A DNA stretch of 64,000 nucleotides from Rusavskia elegans. Taxonomy: Eukaryota; Ascomycota; Lecanoromycetes; Teloschistales; Teloschistaceae. The notes under the pieces were generated by a model. The model was not told the DNA's origin, made no database searches, and was given only the letters and a program-made list of their open reading frames with translations. The stretch spans positions 1 through 64,000 of the forward strand of contig SAUG01000023.1 in assembly GCA_011316305.1 (NCBI GenBank). The letters run 5' to 3'. The position numbers and the translations under genes were made by a program. Shown here one piece after another: positions 1 through 11,880 of this stretch. Numbering within the stretch: the stretch's first letter is position 1; the number at the start of each line of letters is the position of its first letter.

Positions 1-536
1 GGGGGGGGGGCTCTTTTCAGAATAGCAGCTGCGTTATATCCGAGTAAGCGTTAGGTCGATATCTCGTGGTTATCAAGTAGCTGACTGATGTACGCTGCTC
101 GTTGCGGGCGATTTTTGATATGATGATGTTGCTTGGATTGGAGTTGAGTCGAGTCGAATGGTGTGGGTTTGTTGCAGTAGGGAGGTAGGTTTGCTTTGTG
201 GTTGTTTGGCTTGGTATGGCTGCTTCATGCGAATAAGATAGGATCAGGTGCTACCTGCGTGAAGAACTTTTGGAAGGGTGCGGGAAGCCGGTATGAGTCA
301 TGTGCATTCTTCCATCTACAGAGAGATAAAGGGATGGATTTCAAGAAACATTCATAGGACATAAACTGGTTCCATTCAGTCGAAGTGAATATTCCATACC
401 AACCTGATGTTTGCATCGCCGCATGGGGCCCTGGGGTATAATGCTCTGTACAAGAAAATAACGAACACCAGCACCATGCACCATCTACTGCACCCACTGA
501 CGCTTACACACTCTCGCACCAACCCCATCAGACCCG
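1..536. other. Intergenic, 3' flank of the UGT gene
   Basis: No convincing gene is seen. The window opens with a run of ten G. The open frames here are short and overlap on both strands without domain-like content. This is probably the downstream flank of the minus-strand glycosyltransferase gene. Confidence 0.5.
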
Positions 537-3500
537 TCATCTCAATCCCTTCAATCTCTGCCCCCTCCTCCACTGCTCCAACTCCACGGCCGCATTCCCG
601 ACGCTCTCAAATTTCCCCTCTTTAATCAGTCGTCTGCCTTCCTTGCGAAACCTCCATTTCGCTTTGAAGCCCTCATCTTTCACGACCGCGAATTCCTTTG
701 CGATATCCATCACCACCTGCCACGCCTTCTCAACCTTGTCATCTTCCTTCTTCCTTATTTCACCATCGAGGGCTTTCACGTCTTGCACGCCTTGTGCAAT
801 GCGCGCGCGGCGGATGAATTGTGTGGGCTGGTGGCCTTTGTTCATTTCTTTGTGGACGCCTTTCATCGTGTAGGCGATCGGGCCAAAGATGGCGGCGAGA
901 TCTTTGAGAATGAAACCACCGAAACCTTTGCCGACGCCTTGAACGAGACCAAGGGCCCCGTTGTCACGGGCGCCACGGTAGGGTTGTAGCCAGAGACCTG
1001 TGACACCGTCATAGACACCGAAGACGAGTTCGTCTCCAGCAGCGCGAAGACCGGATTTGATGCCTGTAATGCGCAGCGGGGTGCGGACTGTGGTGTCACC
1101 GTATAGGCGAGGGGCGTTATGGAATCCCTGGGCAATGGCAAGGGACAGATCCATTGGTACTATAGAGATGTCAATTCATGCATAGAAATAGAAGTGCTCG
1201 ACAATACCTCGTGCAAGTGCTTCGCCACTCTTCGCCAGTCCCATGCCTGCGTCGACGGCCATGTCCTGAGCTAGATTGTCGTCAGATCCGGACGAGACAT
1301 CAGAAAGGCGGCCTTCGTTTTCCTCCTGTATGATTTGAGAGCTTTGGACTGGGCCTACACGCACGCCATTCTCATTCCTACTCAGACTGGTTGTCTTCTT
1401 GAGGTTCGACCGACCTCGTTCCTCGAGTGAGATTCCATGAGGCAGATGCTTTTCCACGCCATGTTCTCCACCAGCCGGATCGGCGTCTGGACACGTTGGT
1501 TCTGGAGACACCGGTTCTGAAGGTTTACCTTTAGTTAACATCGACCGTTTGCCTTCTGCACTAGTCTTTGGCGTGGCTGACTCCCGTCTTTGCTCTTGCT
1601 TCTTCTCCCGCTTCCTAAGGGTTTTGGCCCACCGTACGGGTGTACCTCCAACGCCTTTCACAATGCCACCAGCAGAGCTAAGCAAGGCCGCGCCCCCTCC
1701 GGTGAAAGGCTCGCCGGGACCTTCGAAATCATTCCATTCTCGATGTCTAACAAGCCTCAGCTCATTCCATTTGAGCTTCTTCTTCTCGACCAGCAGCTCA
1801 GCGGCCAACGGTGATAGTTGTAGAAGGTTGGCTTTCTTGAGTTCCCATACAGCTACTCGTTCTTGGAAGATAGAGCACCTCATAGAATTCTTGCCCTGCA
1901 GCGGTAGATGGCGGTGGAACGAGTCCACAGCATTCTTTGCGCCATCGCCCTCCAATTCAATGTCTCGCGCAAGCTTCTCGGCGTTTGCCTTTGCTTGGGG
2001 AGTGAGACATTGTTGGATCCCTTCTGCTAGACTCTCCGCATTCAGGTATTTGTAAGGGATTGGTTCTTTGGCGCCTGCCCCTGCTTGAGCCACCATCGCG
2101 CCCCAGAACGGTTGATCGCCAAAGAAGGGAACAATCATTGTAGGTTTGCCGCACTTCAAGCCAATAGCAGTGGTGCCGGCACCGCCGTGGTGAACGACAG
2201 CGCTGACACGAGGGAACAGCCAGTCATGGGGCGTATTCTCAAGCATGTAAATATTGGCGGGCGTATTCCCTTCATCGCCTAAGCCCCCCCAGCCTTTGCT
2301 TACCAAGGCCCGAACACCAGCTTTTTCGACAGCCTTGAAGATCATGGTGGTGAACTTGTCGGGATCATCAACGACAATACTACCGAATCCAATGTAGACT
2401 GGAGGCTCTGCGGCGTTGAGGAAATCGGTCAGCGTAGCAGGCGGCTTGAAGGATGATGCCAGATCCAGGAAGACGAAACCAGCGATGTCGATCTCGGGTC
2501 CCCAATCCGACGGTTTAGGAATGAGGCCTGGAGACCACATGTAGGTATATGGCACCTTCATCCGAAACAGCTGCCCCGGCGCCCAAACAGTGGAAACAGG
2601 CTCGAGGCCTAGGGTGTGCACACGAAATCGATTTACTAGGTCGCCGAGACCTTGCCACGTCCTAGATAGCTGTCAGCCATCATCGATAAGGCTATGTTGT
2701 TGGGCGCCACTTACATCATCTCGACTAGCGGATATGACATGAAGTTGGTATAATTAGTGTCCACGTTGGTCTTCTTGATATTTGCCAACGGGTGCGGAAA
2801 CTGCTGAGTAGGAGTGTAAGGGAATGTGAACATGAGATGTAGGGGTATACCAAGGCGCTCTGCGCAATGGACGTGGGCGAATGAGGGGGGGTTGGCGATG
2901 ATGGCGTCCGCGACGAAAGGGTTCCATGCCTCCATCATGGTCAAATTGGCCGGGTCATTCTCATCATCGGTGGCATTGATACATGCTCGCCAAAACCCTT
3001 GGAACATTTCGAACATGGAGTCCCGCTTCCGACCAATTTCACCCGCCTTGACGGTAGATAATGACGGGATGAGTCCTGGATTCTTGACCATGAAGGCCAT
3101 GAGCTCTGCTGGATCCCCGCCTACTGAGAAGAATTCTAGGCCCGAGTCTTGTTCAATAAAGGTCTTGAATGCAGGATGCGTCGCTATCCGAACACGATGC
3201 CCATGCTCCTCTTTTAGCAACTTCCCCAGCTTCAAAAATGGTTGGATGTCCCCTCGGCTTCCAATGACCATGACGACGATGTTCAACTTAGGCTTTGGCG
3301 TGGTTTGACTCGCGATGGGTATGCCAGTAACGGTCGAGACGCGATTCTCCAAGACCGGCCGGGGAACAGGCCGTATAGGATCATCCGCTTCAGTTTCATC
3401 ATGTTCGACTTGCACTTCCGCAGGCTTCCGGATCGATCTAAGGTGTTGGTGAAGGGTGGTGCCGAGCGCTTTGGTAAGATAGCCTGTATTGGTGGTCTCA

Positions 3501-4075
3501 TGGAGATTGATGTCTAGCCTCCCGCTGGTCTTGGACACCTTCCCACCCGTTCTAAAGTTCTCATTGCCAACGGAGAATTTTCCATAGGTTGGCTGTTGTT
3601 TTACCGCCTTTGGCCGTTTTGTAAATCTTCTCTTTGTTTGGAGAGTAGTGGGAGAGGAGTCGGCTTCATCGGACGACGAGGAAGAGAATGCATCGGAGCC
3701 CGGGCGATATGCGGCGCTGGTCAGTGCTGTGAGCCCATTATCGGTTTGACCACGTCTCATGCCAAGGCGGGACTTTCTCTGCGAAGGTATGGGTCTCTCC
3801 GAAAGATGTCTCTTGTCCAAGGGTGGGCGCCATCCCTCGGGTTGGATCGGGTGCGACGTTACAGGCTCTGATGTTGTCTTTGGTTTCGTGGCTTTGGCTT
3901 CATTGACCGGTGATGGGAACTTCTCTGGCGAGGTTGTTGGAGAAGTTTTGGCGGTTGGCAGGGTCGAGGGGACATCCGACGAGTCGACGCTGTTGCGAGG
4001 GAATGGGAATTCCAGGGGTGGAGGGATTGGCAGGATGTTGGTTGCACCGTTTTGTTGAGCCGGTTGGGGCGGCAT
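537..4075 (-). CDS. UDP-glycosyltransferase, sterol 3-beta-glucosyltransferase-like (GT1/GT28 type)
   Basis: Exons 4075-2715, 2661-1208 and 1159-537 (introns of 53 and 48 bp, GTAAGT/GTATTG donors) join in frame to 1145 residues. Around residues 265-285 the N-terminal GT28-like domain starts with a GSRGDIQPFLKLGK motif typical of sterol glucosyltransferases such as Atg26/UGT80. The C-terminal nucleotide-sugar domain has HHGGAGTTA near residue 611, followed by the P-F-F-G-D-Q motif, so transfer of glucose from UDP-glucose to a sterol or similar lipid is likely. The first ~260 residues are Pro/Ser-rich and look disordered; I see no GRAM or PH domain, unlike full-length Atg26. The last ~200 residues are glycine-rich (DGVTG, GVGKG) and recall lipid-transfer protein tails, which is only an impression. 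Family assignment is firm; substrate is inferred. Confidence 0.9.
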
Positions 4076-4971
4076 TGCTGAGATGACAGAGGGCGGATGG
4101 CATGCAGAGAGCGTTAGATGACGATAGGTGTTCTTGATAGGGAAAAAGTTGGATCAATGCTGGCGAAGTTCAAGCTTCCGATGTAATTGAAAGAGCCGCA
4201 AGTAACGTGGGTCTTTGAAGGAGCGATGGGCTCTCAATTCCAGTCACAAGCTTCAAGACATGTTCAATGGATGACATGTGGGACATGCCATCCGAGCAAA
4301 CAAGCTGGATATTGGATGACATCGTTTCTTCCTTGACTTCGGTAAATCGGCCGTTGGATATGTCGGTTGCACTGCACCGACGCGTTCCGAGTGGACAGAA
4401 TTTGATATTTTGACATCATCCCGCAGCCCTACAGCCCCGGGTGCACCAGAATTAGCTTTTCCGGGCGGGAGGAAAGCCGGTCCACACAATAAGGGGCGTT
4501 GCACCAGAATACACGCTAAGGCTCTTACGGAGTAAGGTACTCCCGACGACCGTAGGCTACGGTCGGCTTTTAGCCTATATCCTGGACTTTTGGTGCCATC
4601 TCGATGAGGGATTCAGTTATTACGATGCAGCTGCGACGTGTACCGGATTCTGACTGCCTTACGCGCCTCGTCGTGTAATGAGTTAGTTGCAATAAGAAGT
4701 AACAACAGTCGACACCTCAATGTTGGAGTTCGGTACGACGATTGCCTAGAACCTGCTGCGCAGATGCTACCAGACACCAGCTCGACATCGAGTAGTGGCA
4801 CATACTGCGATTGATTTTTTACACGACGAGCGCCCTTGTTCTGTCGATGACAGCACAAGATGGATGTCCCGAATAACTTCGTTCTCTGTATAGGGCGTTG
4901 GACGGGAATCCAGTGTTTTCATTCTTTTATGTTTCATTCGCTATATAAACACCAACCGTGTCCAACCATCA
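4076..4971. other. Intergenic: UGT promoter side and WetA 3' flank
   Basis: About 0.9 kb between two genes transcribed in the same (minus) direction. It should hold the UGT promoter (next to 4076) and the WetA terminator (next to 4971). No conserved ORF, repeat or RNA gene is visible. Confidence 0.5.
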
Positions 4972-6504
4972 TCACCCATCAACCAACAACCCCTCCCTCC
5001 TCAACCCCTCCGTATCCCCTCCCGCCTCCTCCAGCGCCCTTAACACCGCCGCACTCAACTTCCGTTTCTTCTCGTTCGCCTCCTGCTCCCTCCTCGCTTT
5101 CGTCTTCGAACTCCCACTCGGTGCAACACCCGTCAGGATCCGTTTGCTGTCGTGCGGTGTGAAGTTGACGAAGCCCATGGACATGGACCCGTTGGATTTG
5201 GGCGTCCGCAAGGTGGATGCCGATTTGCGTCGTGGCGGAGCGGAGGATTTGGAGCGGCGGTGCTGGTGGGCGCGTGATGGTGTTGGTGGGAGTGAGGGGG
5301 AGGAGATTCGGCGTGGGGGAGAGTGTGATGGCGAGGGTTCTGGATGGGGGTGTGGGGGAAGGGAGGGAGGGTCGGGATATGAGTTGAGGGGATTTTGAGA
5401 CGGTGGGAGGGGTTCTGTGGGTAAATGGTCGTCCACCAGCGGACCAGCGGAATCACTGAGTGCGCCAAAGCTCTCGATGGAGAATTGTGTGCTGAGCTGG
5501 TATGGGAGTGCCGGTGCTGATTTGGAGGCGAGCCCATTCGTGTAATAGCTGTCTCTGCCGCCATCGGGCAAGACCTGGTTGCTGCAGAGCATGTAAGTCG
5601 CCTCGCTGCTTGTAGAAACGGACGGGCCCCATGATGGTGATTGATGGAGTTGATGAGGAGCCAAGTCGAGGTTGCCATCTTGTGTCTGGAACGGGTCGAA
5701 ATGCTCGTCTTGTGACTGCTCGGCAGGATCGATGGTTGTATTCGGATGGAATGGTTGATCGCCAATCCGTTCGCCGTGAAAGAATTCATCCCGCAACGTC
5801 ATATGACGAGGCGTGTGAAATGCTGAAGCTGATCCGTTCTGGAGGTGCGGTGCGATATTTGTTGATGGAGATATCGAGAAATGGCTCGTCTCCGAGTGTA
5901 GGCTAAGCTGTTCCAAGCCGTGCGTCCACTCCTGCGACTGCGGCGATTCATGTTTGTAGTTGTACAATGGTCCGTTCATTGTTTCAAAATGCCCGTTCCC
6001 TAGATGGAGCGGTTTCGTAGGGTGTGTGCTTGTTTTGGCTGTGCGGAAACGAGGTTTTCTTCGTAGTGGTAGGGTTGTTATCGTTGCGGGCGCTGAATGA
6101 GGAGGATCTGCAGCTCGAGGTCTTCTGTGTGCCTGCCCTTCAATGTCGAGTAGTAGCTCGAGCCCGGAGACCGCGGGTGGCAATTTCTCGCGACGGGGTT
6201 GCGTTTGGTAGTTCTGCGGCAGGAAAGCTGTTTTCGACAAGCTTCTATGACACTGCTCTTGCGGAACGTTGTAGCGAGAATGAGAAGACGCGTTCGAGGT
6301 AGAATCGGTGAGTGTCTCTCCATCTGTGAAAAGATCCGGGTAATCGAACTCATTTGCCTCAGCAGACACCGTGTGTGTCAGATACTGGTCAAAGAAATCG
6401 CTGAACGGTTCTTCGAGGATCTGCGCCGAACAGTCGAAGTCTTTGTCCTCTGAGTCATACGGGAAAGCTGCTGGGCTGAAAGGTGTCATGGTGAGTGTTT
6501 GCAT
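4972..6504 (-). CDS. wetA: WetA-like developmental regulator of conidial maturation
   Basis: Single-exon frame of 510 residues with ATG at 6504. Most of the protein is low-complexity (Ser, Pro, His, Gln), as expected for WetA. The C-terminal ~80 residues carry the conserved block seen in WetA proteins: MGFVNFTPHDSKRILTGVAP, then a basic SSKTKARREQE stretch, a KKRKLS cluster and a terminal helix (AAVLRALEEAGGD). In Aspergillus WetA acts in the BrlA-AbaA-WetA cascade, controlling spore wall maturation and spore-specific transcription; that role is family knowledge and not visible here. The length is close to that of known WetA proteins (~550 residues). The acidic N-terminus (about residues 15-60) could be an activation region, which is speculation. 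Assignment rests on the C-terminal block. Confidence 0.82.
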   Translation of the reverse strand: MQTLTMTPFSPAAFPYDSEDKDFDCSAQILEEPFSDFFDQYLTHTVSAEANEFDYPDLFTDGETLTDSTSNASSHSRYNVPQEQCHRSLSKTAFLPQNYQTQPRREKLPPAVSGLELLLDIEGQAHRRPRAADPPHSAPATITTLPLRRKPRFRTAKTSTHPTKPLHLGNGHFETMNGPLYNYKHESPQSQEWTHGLEQLSLHSETSHFSISPSTNIAPHLQNGSASAFHTPRHMTLRDEFFHGERIGDQPFHPNTTIDPAEQSQDEHFDPFQTQDGNLDLAPHQLHQSPSWGPSVSTSSEATYMLCSNQVLPDGGRDSYYTNGLASKSAPALPYQLSTQFSIESFGALSDSAGPLVDDHLPTEPLPPSQNPLNSYPDPPSLPPHPHPEPSPSHSPPRRISSPSLPPTPSRAHQHRRSKSSAPPRRKSASTLRTPKSNGSMSMGFVNFTPHDSKRILTGVAPSGSSKTKARREQEANEKKRKLSAAVLRALEEAGGDTEGLRREGLLVDG

Positions 6505-6903
6505 GCAGATAGAATCAGATCAAAGGATTGCTTGGTGTAAGCCACTTGGAGAAAGCAAGAGACTGTAATTGAGAAGACAAACAAAACAGTCGGCGCAGTA
6601 ACAGCGCCATTTTAACACTTACCGGACTGCCTACATTCTCGACGTGTGGTTGGAGATGGGAATGCTAGCCGATCTGATTGCATGCGGACTGTGGCTGGGG
6701 TTACCTTTGAGGAATGAAAGCCTCATGTGAGTAGGTTGCATTCCAACGACAGGGCGCTGGGAATTTAGCGAGCAACAACGTGCAGGTAAAGGCTAATCTT
6801 GACAAGGACCTTTCGATAGCATTTGGCTTATCTGACAATAGAAAGAAAGTCAATAGCGGTACCTGGGAGACCGACCCCTTGCGGGAGTTGACTGGGGTGA
6901 AAG

Positions 6904-7925
6904 TCAAACGTCAAAATTCTGAACGTCAGGCATGATACCTAGACCTCCTCCACCAGTACCCTGGACGGACTGGGCCAAACCTTCGCCTCTCACCTTAGCC
7001 GAAGAGTCTTCATGCACCCCGCCAGCGCTGCGATCCAGTACATGTTTCCTCAGCATTGAGAGAATCTCACTGTTCTTCCATCTTTGTGGCACTGGTCTGT
7101 ATGCCGGCTTGAAAGTGCCAACGGTCTGAGCCCATTCGCCACTTCTTGGTGCGCCTTTCCTCCATGCATCGGTCTCGGATTTATCCATTGCTTTGCCCTG
7201 GGCTGCTGGGGTAGAGCTGTCGGGATTGCCACCTTCGGCCGTCTCTCGGGAGGTGGGCGTTGGCTCTTGTGTAGCCCAGTAATATATGTCCCAGTCGTTC
7301 TCGTCGAGGAAAACATCGTATTGCTGGAGCTGCTTGGTGGTCATGCGAGGCAGATTGGTATCGGCGAAGGTGGAGAGGAGCAGGTCACTTTCGAGCGTTC
7401 CCCTTTTGCGGCTCTGGTCTATGGAGGTGGACATGGTGTTAGTTCATGTGCTTGGGAGATGCAAGGGAAGAGCATCGAAGCAAACGGACATAACAACCTC
7501 GCCCGCATGGTGTTGTCGTCCTCGCCGGTCCGCCTCAGAGGCTCGACCCTGAATTTTGCACCTTCCATCTCACCGACATCGAGCTCCGAGTTGACACCGG
7601 ATTCAGGACCACCTTCTTGGGTGCCTCCTGTCATCCGCTCCGTGTTCTCAGGGACCGAGTCCTTAGGCACGAAATGGGGATCGACGGAAGTGAGGAGCTC
7701 CGGGGGCGCCTTGTCGGCACCAACACTGGGCATTTCGTTGGCGATGGTGGAGTTGGTGTTGGTCATATGAGGACCGGTAGGCTTCGACTTTTGACTTTCT
7801 CGCCATTCAGGTTGGGTGTCATGTTCTCGTTCATTGGGCTGGAAGCGGGGAAAGGAGGTGGAAAACGGTCGTGTTACGCCGCTTACTGAGCGAACAGAAC
7901 GCTGTAGGAGCCGTGGTAGAGACAT
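6904..7925 (-). CDS. SDH5: Succinate dehydrogenase assembly factor 2 (SDHAF2/Sdh5), mitochondrial
   Basis: Two exons, 7925-7490 and 7418-6904, joined by a 71-bp intron with a GTCCGT donor and CTAAC branch site; product 316 residues. The N-terminus is rich in Arg, Ser and Leu without acids, a plausible mitochondrial presequence. Across the junction the frame reads [20 protein letters not shown] and then [17 protein letters not shown], the hallmark of the SdhE/Sdh5 fold that promotes covalent FAD attachment to the succinate dehydrogenase flavoprotein. The SRKRG motif is cut by the intron, which fixes the splice sites. The C-terminus after DIYYWAT is longer (~110 residues, Ser/Gly-rich) than in yeast or animal homologues. 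Other assignments are unlikely. Confidence 0.93.
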
Positions 7926-10158
7926 GAGCGTATTTGACGAGGTTTCAAGGAGGTTTGATTGACTTAATATTGTGTGGGGAGGATAGTTGACGTCGTGATG
8001 ATACGGATCGATTTTGTGGAAGGGTCACTGGAGTGAGATTCAGGTAGAGTGGAGTCGACCTATCAGCTTGGTGTCGACATACACCTTCGCCGCACGCTAG
8101 CCCACGCTAGGTAAGCAAAAGTCTTGGCAGACTTTGATTGGGCGGGGGGTACGTATAGGGTTCGGGCGCTCTTCGGGTGTTACCCGGGCAGCCAATCAAC
8201 GAATATAGGGGTGTCAAGCGTTTTAGCGTGCGGCGAAGGTGGATGAACTCGAGTATCAAATAAACTCCTTGGCTCTCTTGAAATGCCTGTGACTAATCCG
8301 ATCTTGTTCCATAATAACACACCCGAAAATTCATTTGCTCATCAGGCTGATCCGCTTTAAAGAGCCAACGACCTTATGTCGGGCGTAAGTATAACCTTTC
8401 CAGGCACTCCTCATTCCGTTTTTTCATATTTTACTGTGTTTCGACACCTCAATACGCCGAGTCACACGCGAAATCCACCTTGGGATCAAGTCCAGTATTG
8501 GCACCTGTCTATCCCGTAGGGTTAATTGTACTCGCGGAGCTCAGACGCCCAGAGAAGATCGCAATGAAGACCTCTTGAGGGCACTGAAACCAGAAAACTC
8601 CAGTCGTATTTGGAGGTCAGGATCTGCTACTCGTAGAGGACATACCTCCGCAGCCCTTCCCAAGCGTACTACAGAATGTTGCCGGGCCCGATGGTGAATC
8701 TCCTCCTATATCCCTGATCAAATACTCTCGAACCTCGATAACGTGCCCAGTGTGTCACCGCATTCAACTCGACCTGTATGCTGACAATGAGGTGTCCAGG
8801 CCAAGAATGTCATGAATGAAACGGAACGCTTGCATCGAATCCTGCGTTTGCGGTTTGGTATGGAAATAGGAAGGCATCTTTTCCAGAGGGCAGTGCTATT
8901 GTGGCAACATCGACTGGTACCACTTTGATAGGTGTATAGGGTGTATTTGGCGGCTGTCGGCCGTTCCCCATCACGTATCGCGATTGATCTCTAGAATGCC
9001 AAGTCCCCCTCTTTCCTTCCTGGCCGACTTTCAAGCCGGTTCTGATTTTGACTTCTCGAATCTCACCAACCGGTCACGCGGATTTCAGTCATTGGGCTTC
9101 TAACGTCCTACGAGCGTCATGCATCGAAAGATGTGAAATACCTTCAAAGTCGGATCGTCCTTGCAGGACCCACTATGCTTTGGACACAGCGGTTGAATTT
9201 CCGAAGAGTCAATCTTTTGCTGATCGGAAGTTCGATCTTAACATCTTAGTGATTGAAGCGGACTGGAGATCTTGACCAGAGTCGTTGCCTGATATTCATC
9301 ATGAGCCCAGTGTCTATTGTATCTATTTGCTTGCCTCATTTCGATGTGTAAGTCCAATGTTGAATCATACTTGTGATCCACTGCGTGGGCGACTCTGGTC
9401 TCCTACGGTCTTTTAAGGTGAAGGCTGAGTATGTAGAACGAGTTCTGATAATGTTTGACTGTTTGCCAATGGGATTGTTGGACTGGTCAGCGCTCCGGTG
9501 ACGTTTCCACTACGAACACAAAGACTAAGTATGCTATATTCTGATTTATGGATTGCAATTTGTAGGACATGTGCACAAGTTCTAGAAAAGCTCCATAAAA
9601 TCTGTACCCCCAGGAGCCTCGAGCTTCTAAATAGCACTCAGATGCTCGACTACTATACACAGACGAAGGGACTTCCAAACAGTCACAAGAAGCCTTCCAC
9701 GGCTCTTCATATATCACCCACCCAAAATGATAGTATGTGCGGCTACAACTGCCACAGGCAACCCCCTAGTTACAAGGCAAAGCCTTCTTCTTCCCCTCCG
9801 CGAATAAAAGGTTTGACGCAAGCTTTCCATTCCACACATGGCAGTCCATACCTGTGCAAACTGTCAGTACGCTGGTCGCTATGATTCTCAGGCCATTCGA
9901 GAACCAGGGTTGGAGATGTCCTACCATCTGGTCCCTTGGCATTTTCCTCTTTGTTATCGGGGACCGGCGCTGGTACTGGCGCTTGCGCTGGCACTTCCAA
10001 TATCGGGCCGATTGATGGATTCAAGAAGGAAAAGAATAACAATATAAAGAGCTGCTGGAATTGATTTGAGTGTTTCAGATGCTATTTTGATACTTCTATA
10101 CACGGATCGCTTGTCGCTTGTAAAACTTTGGAACACCGGCACCGGTGTAGTCCTAGTA
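7926..10158. other. Long intergenic stretch without a recognised gene
   Basis: More than 2 kb with only short frames on both strands. A minus-strand frame at 9770-10042 has an Ala/Pro/Val repeat but no homologue that I recognise. A short direct AT/GC-mixed block around 8040-8240 contains inverted copies of the word GCACGCTAGCCCACG/CGTGCGGCG-like sequence, too imperfect to call a hairpin. I cannot support a gene here. Confidence 0.4.
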
Positions 10159-10558
10159 CTAGTGTGTAACACACCACCAAACGACTAGGTAGCTTTTACA
10201 ACTGGGGTTTCCAGGTGCCGTGCAGCTAAAAGGATGACACGATGTCCGTTGCATGTGGCAGGCTGCTGCGCGATGTCCGGGTTGTTGCCTGAGCTGGTGC
10301 CAGCAAATCTGGTTACTAGCGCACCCTGCATTGAGAACAAACAGATTTTCTCCGTTCTGAATGAGTAAAATGAAATCTACGGCCGGGAAATGCAAGGATC
10401 TGATCCGGTATTTGTCTTTTGGTATGCGACGGATCGCGGACAGCATTGTAATGTCTGAAAAATGTTAGTTATAAGTAGGCGATGAGCTTTCAGGACCTAC
10501 CGGCTACTCGGCGAAGCGCAGACACTGTAATCTTGTTTCCCTGTTGCGCACGGTACAT
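10159..10558 (-). CDS. Possible small cysteine-rich protein (spliced, weak)
   Basis: A good fungal intron on the minus strand (10500-10455; donor GTAGGT, CTAAC branch point, TTTTTCAG acceptor, 46 bp) joins 10558-10501 to 10454-10159 in frame, giving 117 residues. The C-terminal half has seven Cys residues in about 60 positions, including spaced C-x5-C and C-x4-C pairs, as in small secreted proteins, but the N-terminus is basic and not a clear signal peptide. The true start may lie further upstream (in-frame ATGs near 10590 and 10617). No family recognised; it may be a chance frame around a non-coding transcript. Confidence 0.28.
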
Positions 10559-11880
10559 GTTGTAAGCTGGCGTAGATCTACATGCCATGCCCGTGACGAC
10601 TATGGCCCTCTGCATGTGTCCGCAAGTGCGATGGCTGCCATGGCAGGGGCGGTACCTGAGTGCATATTCTGTGCAGAGGTGTCGAGGTCGACCTGGTGCT
10701 CCAGTGCCGATTTTTGCTGCCTGGCTTGATTTTCTCTTTCACCCGGCATGATGTCTCTCTTCTCCTACAGGAGTTTGGATTCAGCAGTCTTTGTGGGCAT
10801 TTCCTTATCATCATGTCAGAGCAAGAAGTGCCTGGAGCATACGCACCGGTGCTCGAAAGGGCTGATGACCTTTTGAGTGGATCCCTCCGGGGGTTCGTGC
10901 CATGCTCCGGAACGGCAGCAGTTTTTGGAACATTCACCTCTTTGTGGCTGGCTTGACGAAGCGAGGAGAAGATTCAGATGACTTCTGAGAAGTTGACCTG
11001 TATAGTCCCTTGTTAGCTAAGGTTAGACCTGGTAAAGCATAAGGCCTTTCATGACCTCGATGCTAACATCGGAAAACAAATCTAAGACAACGCAGGCTGT
11101 AATGAGGCAGGATCAAATCTCGAACGAGCGAAAAGCCTGCATACTGATAAGGAGTGACAAATAAAACAATGATAAGACTGGAGCAAAACATAATTTCAAA
11201 GGAGAAAAGCCTCTCGAGGCGAAAAGGCAGCTGAAGCAGCACAAAAGGAAACAACTTCGATCTCTCCTTCATGCTGTCAAGGCTTTCGGGTCAGTCTCTT
11301 CTCCAGCGAATGTGGAAAGAAGCAAGATATCGCAGTGATACCATATACAGCCACTAAAGAATGTTGAGGCTATGTGGATCCCAACTCGGATGCAGGTCGA
11401 GTCTCACGATACTTCCAAAAAATCTGAACGATGATCAATATTCGGACACAGCACCTAAATCGCATGGGCAGATATCTCATGAGCATTTAGGACGCAAAGT
11501 AGTCGTATAGATAATTCAAATCACGGGCGCGGGAAAGCCCCTGAAAGCTGCATCGGGCTCTGTTCCCAAGGGCTCTGTGATCCTGTACCTCATACATAAC
11601 GGAGAATCTCGCGATTTTCGACGATGAATCAGACTACAGTCCCTACAGATATTGCTTGACTCATGAACCTTATGTTGTAGTACCAACACAGCCACCCAAT
11701 TATAGTCACCTCTTGCGAATGCCTAGTGCTATAAGTGCACTAAAAAGAGAGAAGAAAGCAAATGCAGCACTTACGCATGTCAGACGACAATCTTTTTGGA
11801 CCAGGCATCGGATATTGATCTAAGCTAGTCTCTTATCTCATCACAGTGCGGCACTAGCCGATGAGAAAATCCAGCCAGCA
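10559..11880. other. Intergenic, nothing recognised
   Basis: Short frames only. The 10578-10937 minus frame and 10660-10956 plus frame overlap each other and show no domain. The segment from 11000 to 11850 is A/T-richer than the flanks and has no coding look. Confidence 0.4.

Noticed and set aside
4860..5398. Plus-strand frames of 100 and 146 codons
   Set aside because: Antisense to the conserved C-terminal part of WetA; shadow frames.
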